Positions 5,831 through 6,001 of a stretch of DNA of 6,001 bases are shown in pieces. This DNA is from an uncultured Eubacteriales bacterium. Lineage in GTDB: Bacteria; Bacillota; Clostridia; Christensenellales; DTU072. Both the position numbers and the translations under genes were made by a program. The notes below the pieces were generated by a model. That model made no database searches. It saw nothing but the letters and a program-made list of their open reading frames with translations, and was not told where the DNA came from. Every line of letters starts with the position of its first letter. The first letter of the stretch is position 1. The stretch is taken from contig CACXDF010000307.1 of assembly GCA_902766325.1 (NCBI GenBank), positions 1-6,001 of the forward strand, in the 5' to 3' direction.

Positions 5831-5879
5831 AAACCGTTGCGGTATTTGATACAATGATCGAGCGCGCAACGGTTTTTTT
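5831..5879 (+). terminator. Intrinsic terminator of tRNA-Gly
   Basis: An 11-bp stem pairs AAACCGTTGCG (5831-5841) with CGCAACGGTTT (5865-5875) and is followed by a T-run to 5879. The 23-base loop contains a possible small inner hairpin, GTAT/ATAC around TTG (5842-5852). The stem begins immediately after the CCA end of the tRNA. Confidence 0.88.
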
Positions 5880-5918
5880 ATTTTACGGAATAATTAAAAT
5901 ATCTTAGGAGGGATAATA

Positions 5919-6001
5919 ATGAACAACCCACAACTGATAGAAATATTACGGGAAAGATTTATCAAAAATGCAGCGTTACATTCGGGCATAGATTTTGAAA
6001 C
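5919..6001 (+). CDS. N-terminal fragment of a protein resembling DUF4256
   Basis: An ATG at 5919 is preceded by AGGAGG at 5906-5911 with a 7-base spacer, and the frame stays open to the window edge for 27 codons. The peptide begins MNNPQLIEILRERFIKN and continues AALHSGIDFE. From memory, DUF4256 proteins begin with a similar L-x-x-L-x-x-RF-x-KN-x-x-x-H-x-G pattern, so this is my best guess. The function of that family is not known to me. The gene starts about 40 bases after the tRNA-Gly terminator. I see no clear promoter in that gap beyond a TAAAAT at 5895-5900 without a good -35. The rest of the gene lies outside the window, so length and domains cannot be judged. Confidence 0.6.
   Translation, partial: MNNPQLIEILRERFIKNAALHSGIDFE

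Overview
The window looks like chromosomal, mostly housekeeping DNA from a Gram-positive, Clostridia-like bacterium (Bacillota). This rests on four things. A nadD-yqeK/rsfS cluster is present. Several genes have AGGAGG-type ribosome binding sites. Both tRNA genes encode their CCA end. The intergenic promoters are clear TTGACA-type and the terminators are intrinsic. A closer taxonomic placement cannot be read from the sequence. I see no mobile element, CRISPR array, prophage gene or defence island.

Left part (1-2725): the last 37 codons of a plus-strand AEC-type (auxin efflux carrier family) permease run in from the edge and stop one base before a minus-strand operon ends. That operon reads right to left: a fused NadD-YqeK protein (NAD biosynthesis plus an HD-type Ap4A hydrolase domain), RsfS (ribosome silencing factor), and a cation diffusion facilitator. 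The facilitator has a manganese-like metal site and a duplicated C-terminal domain. The operon promoter places its -10 box 7 nt before the nadD start codon with no Shine-Dalgarno, so the mRNA may be leaderless.

Middle (2809-3682): a divergent plus-strand gene encodes an unrecognised four-helix membrane protein with a central cytosolic domain. It runs into a minus-strand tRNA-Pro(GGG) whose terminator U-tract overlaps the gene's last codons.

Right part (3695-5659): the transcription termination factor gene rho lies on the minus strand, with its own promoter, an AT-rich leader of about 110 nt, a strong Shine-Dalgarno and an intrinsic terminator. Its N-terminal region is much longer than in E. 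coli Rho. Divergent from rho are tRNA-Gly(CCC) with promoter and terminator, then the first 27 codons of a gene resembling DUF4256 proteins.

The genes do not form one pathway. The nadD-yqeK/rsfS operon links NAD supply, dinucleotide turnover and ribosome control, with a metal exporter attached by translational coupling. Rho and the tRNAs are separate transcription units. No clearly novel system is visible. The best candidates for a second look are the unrecognised membrane protein, the leaderless nadD start and the duplicated transporter domain.
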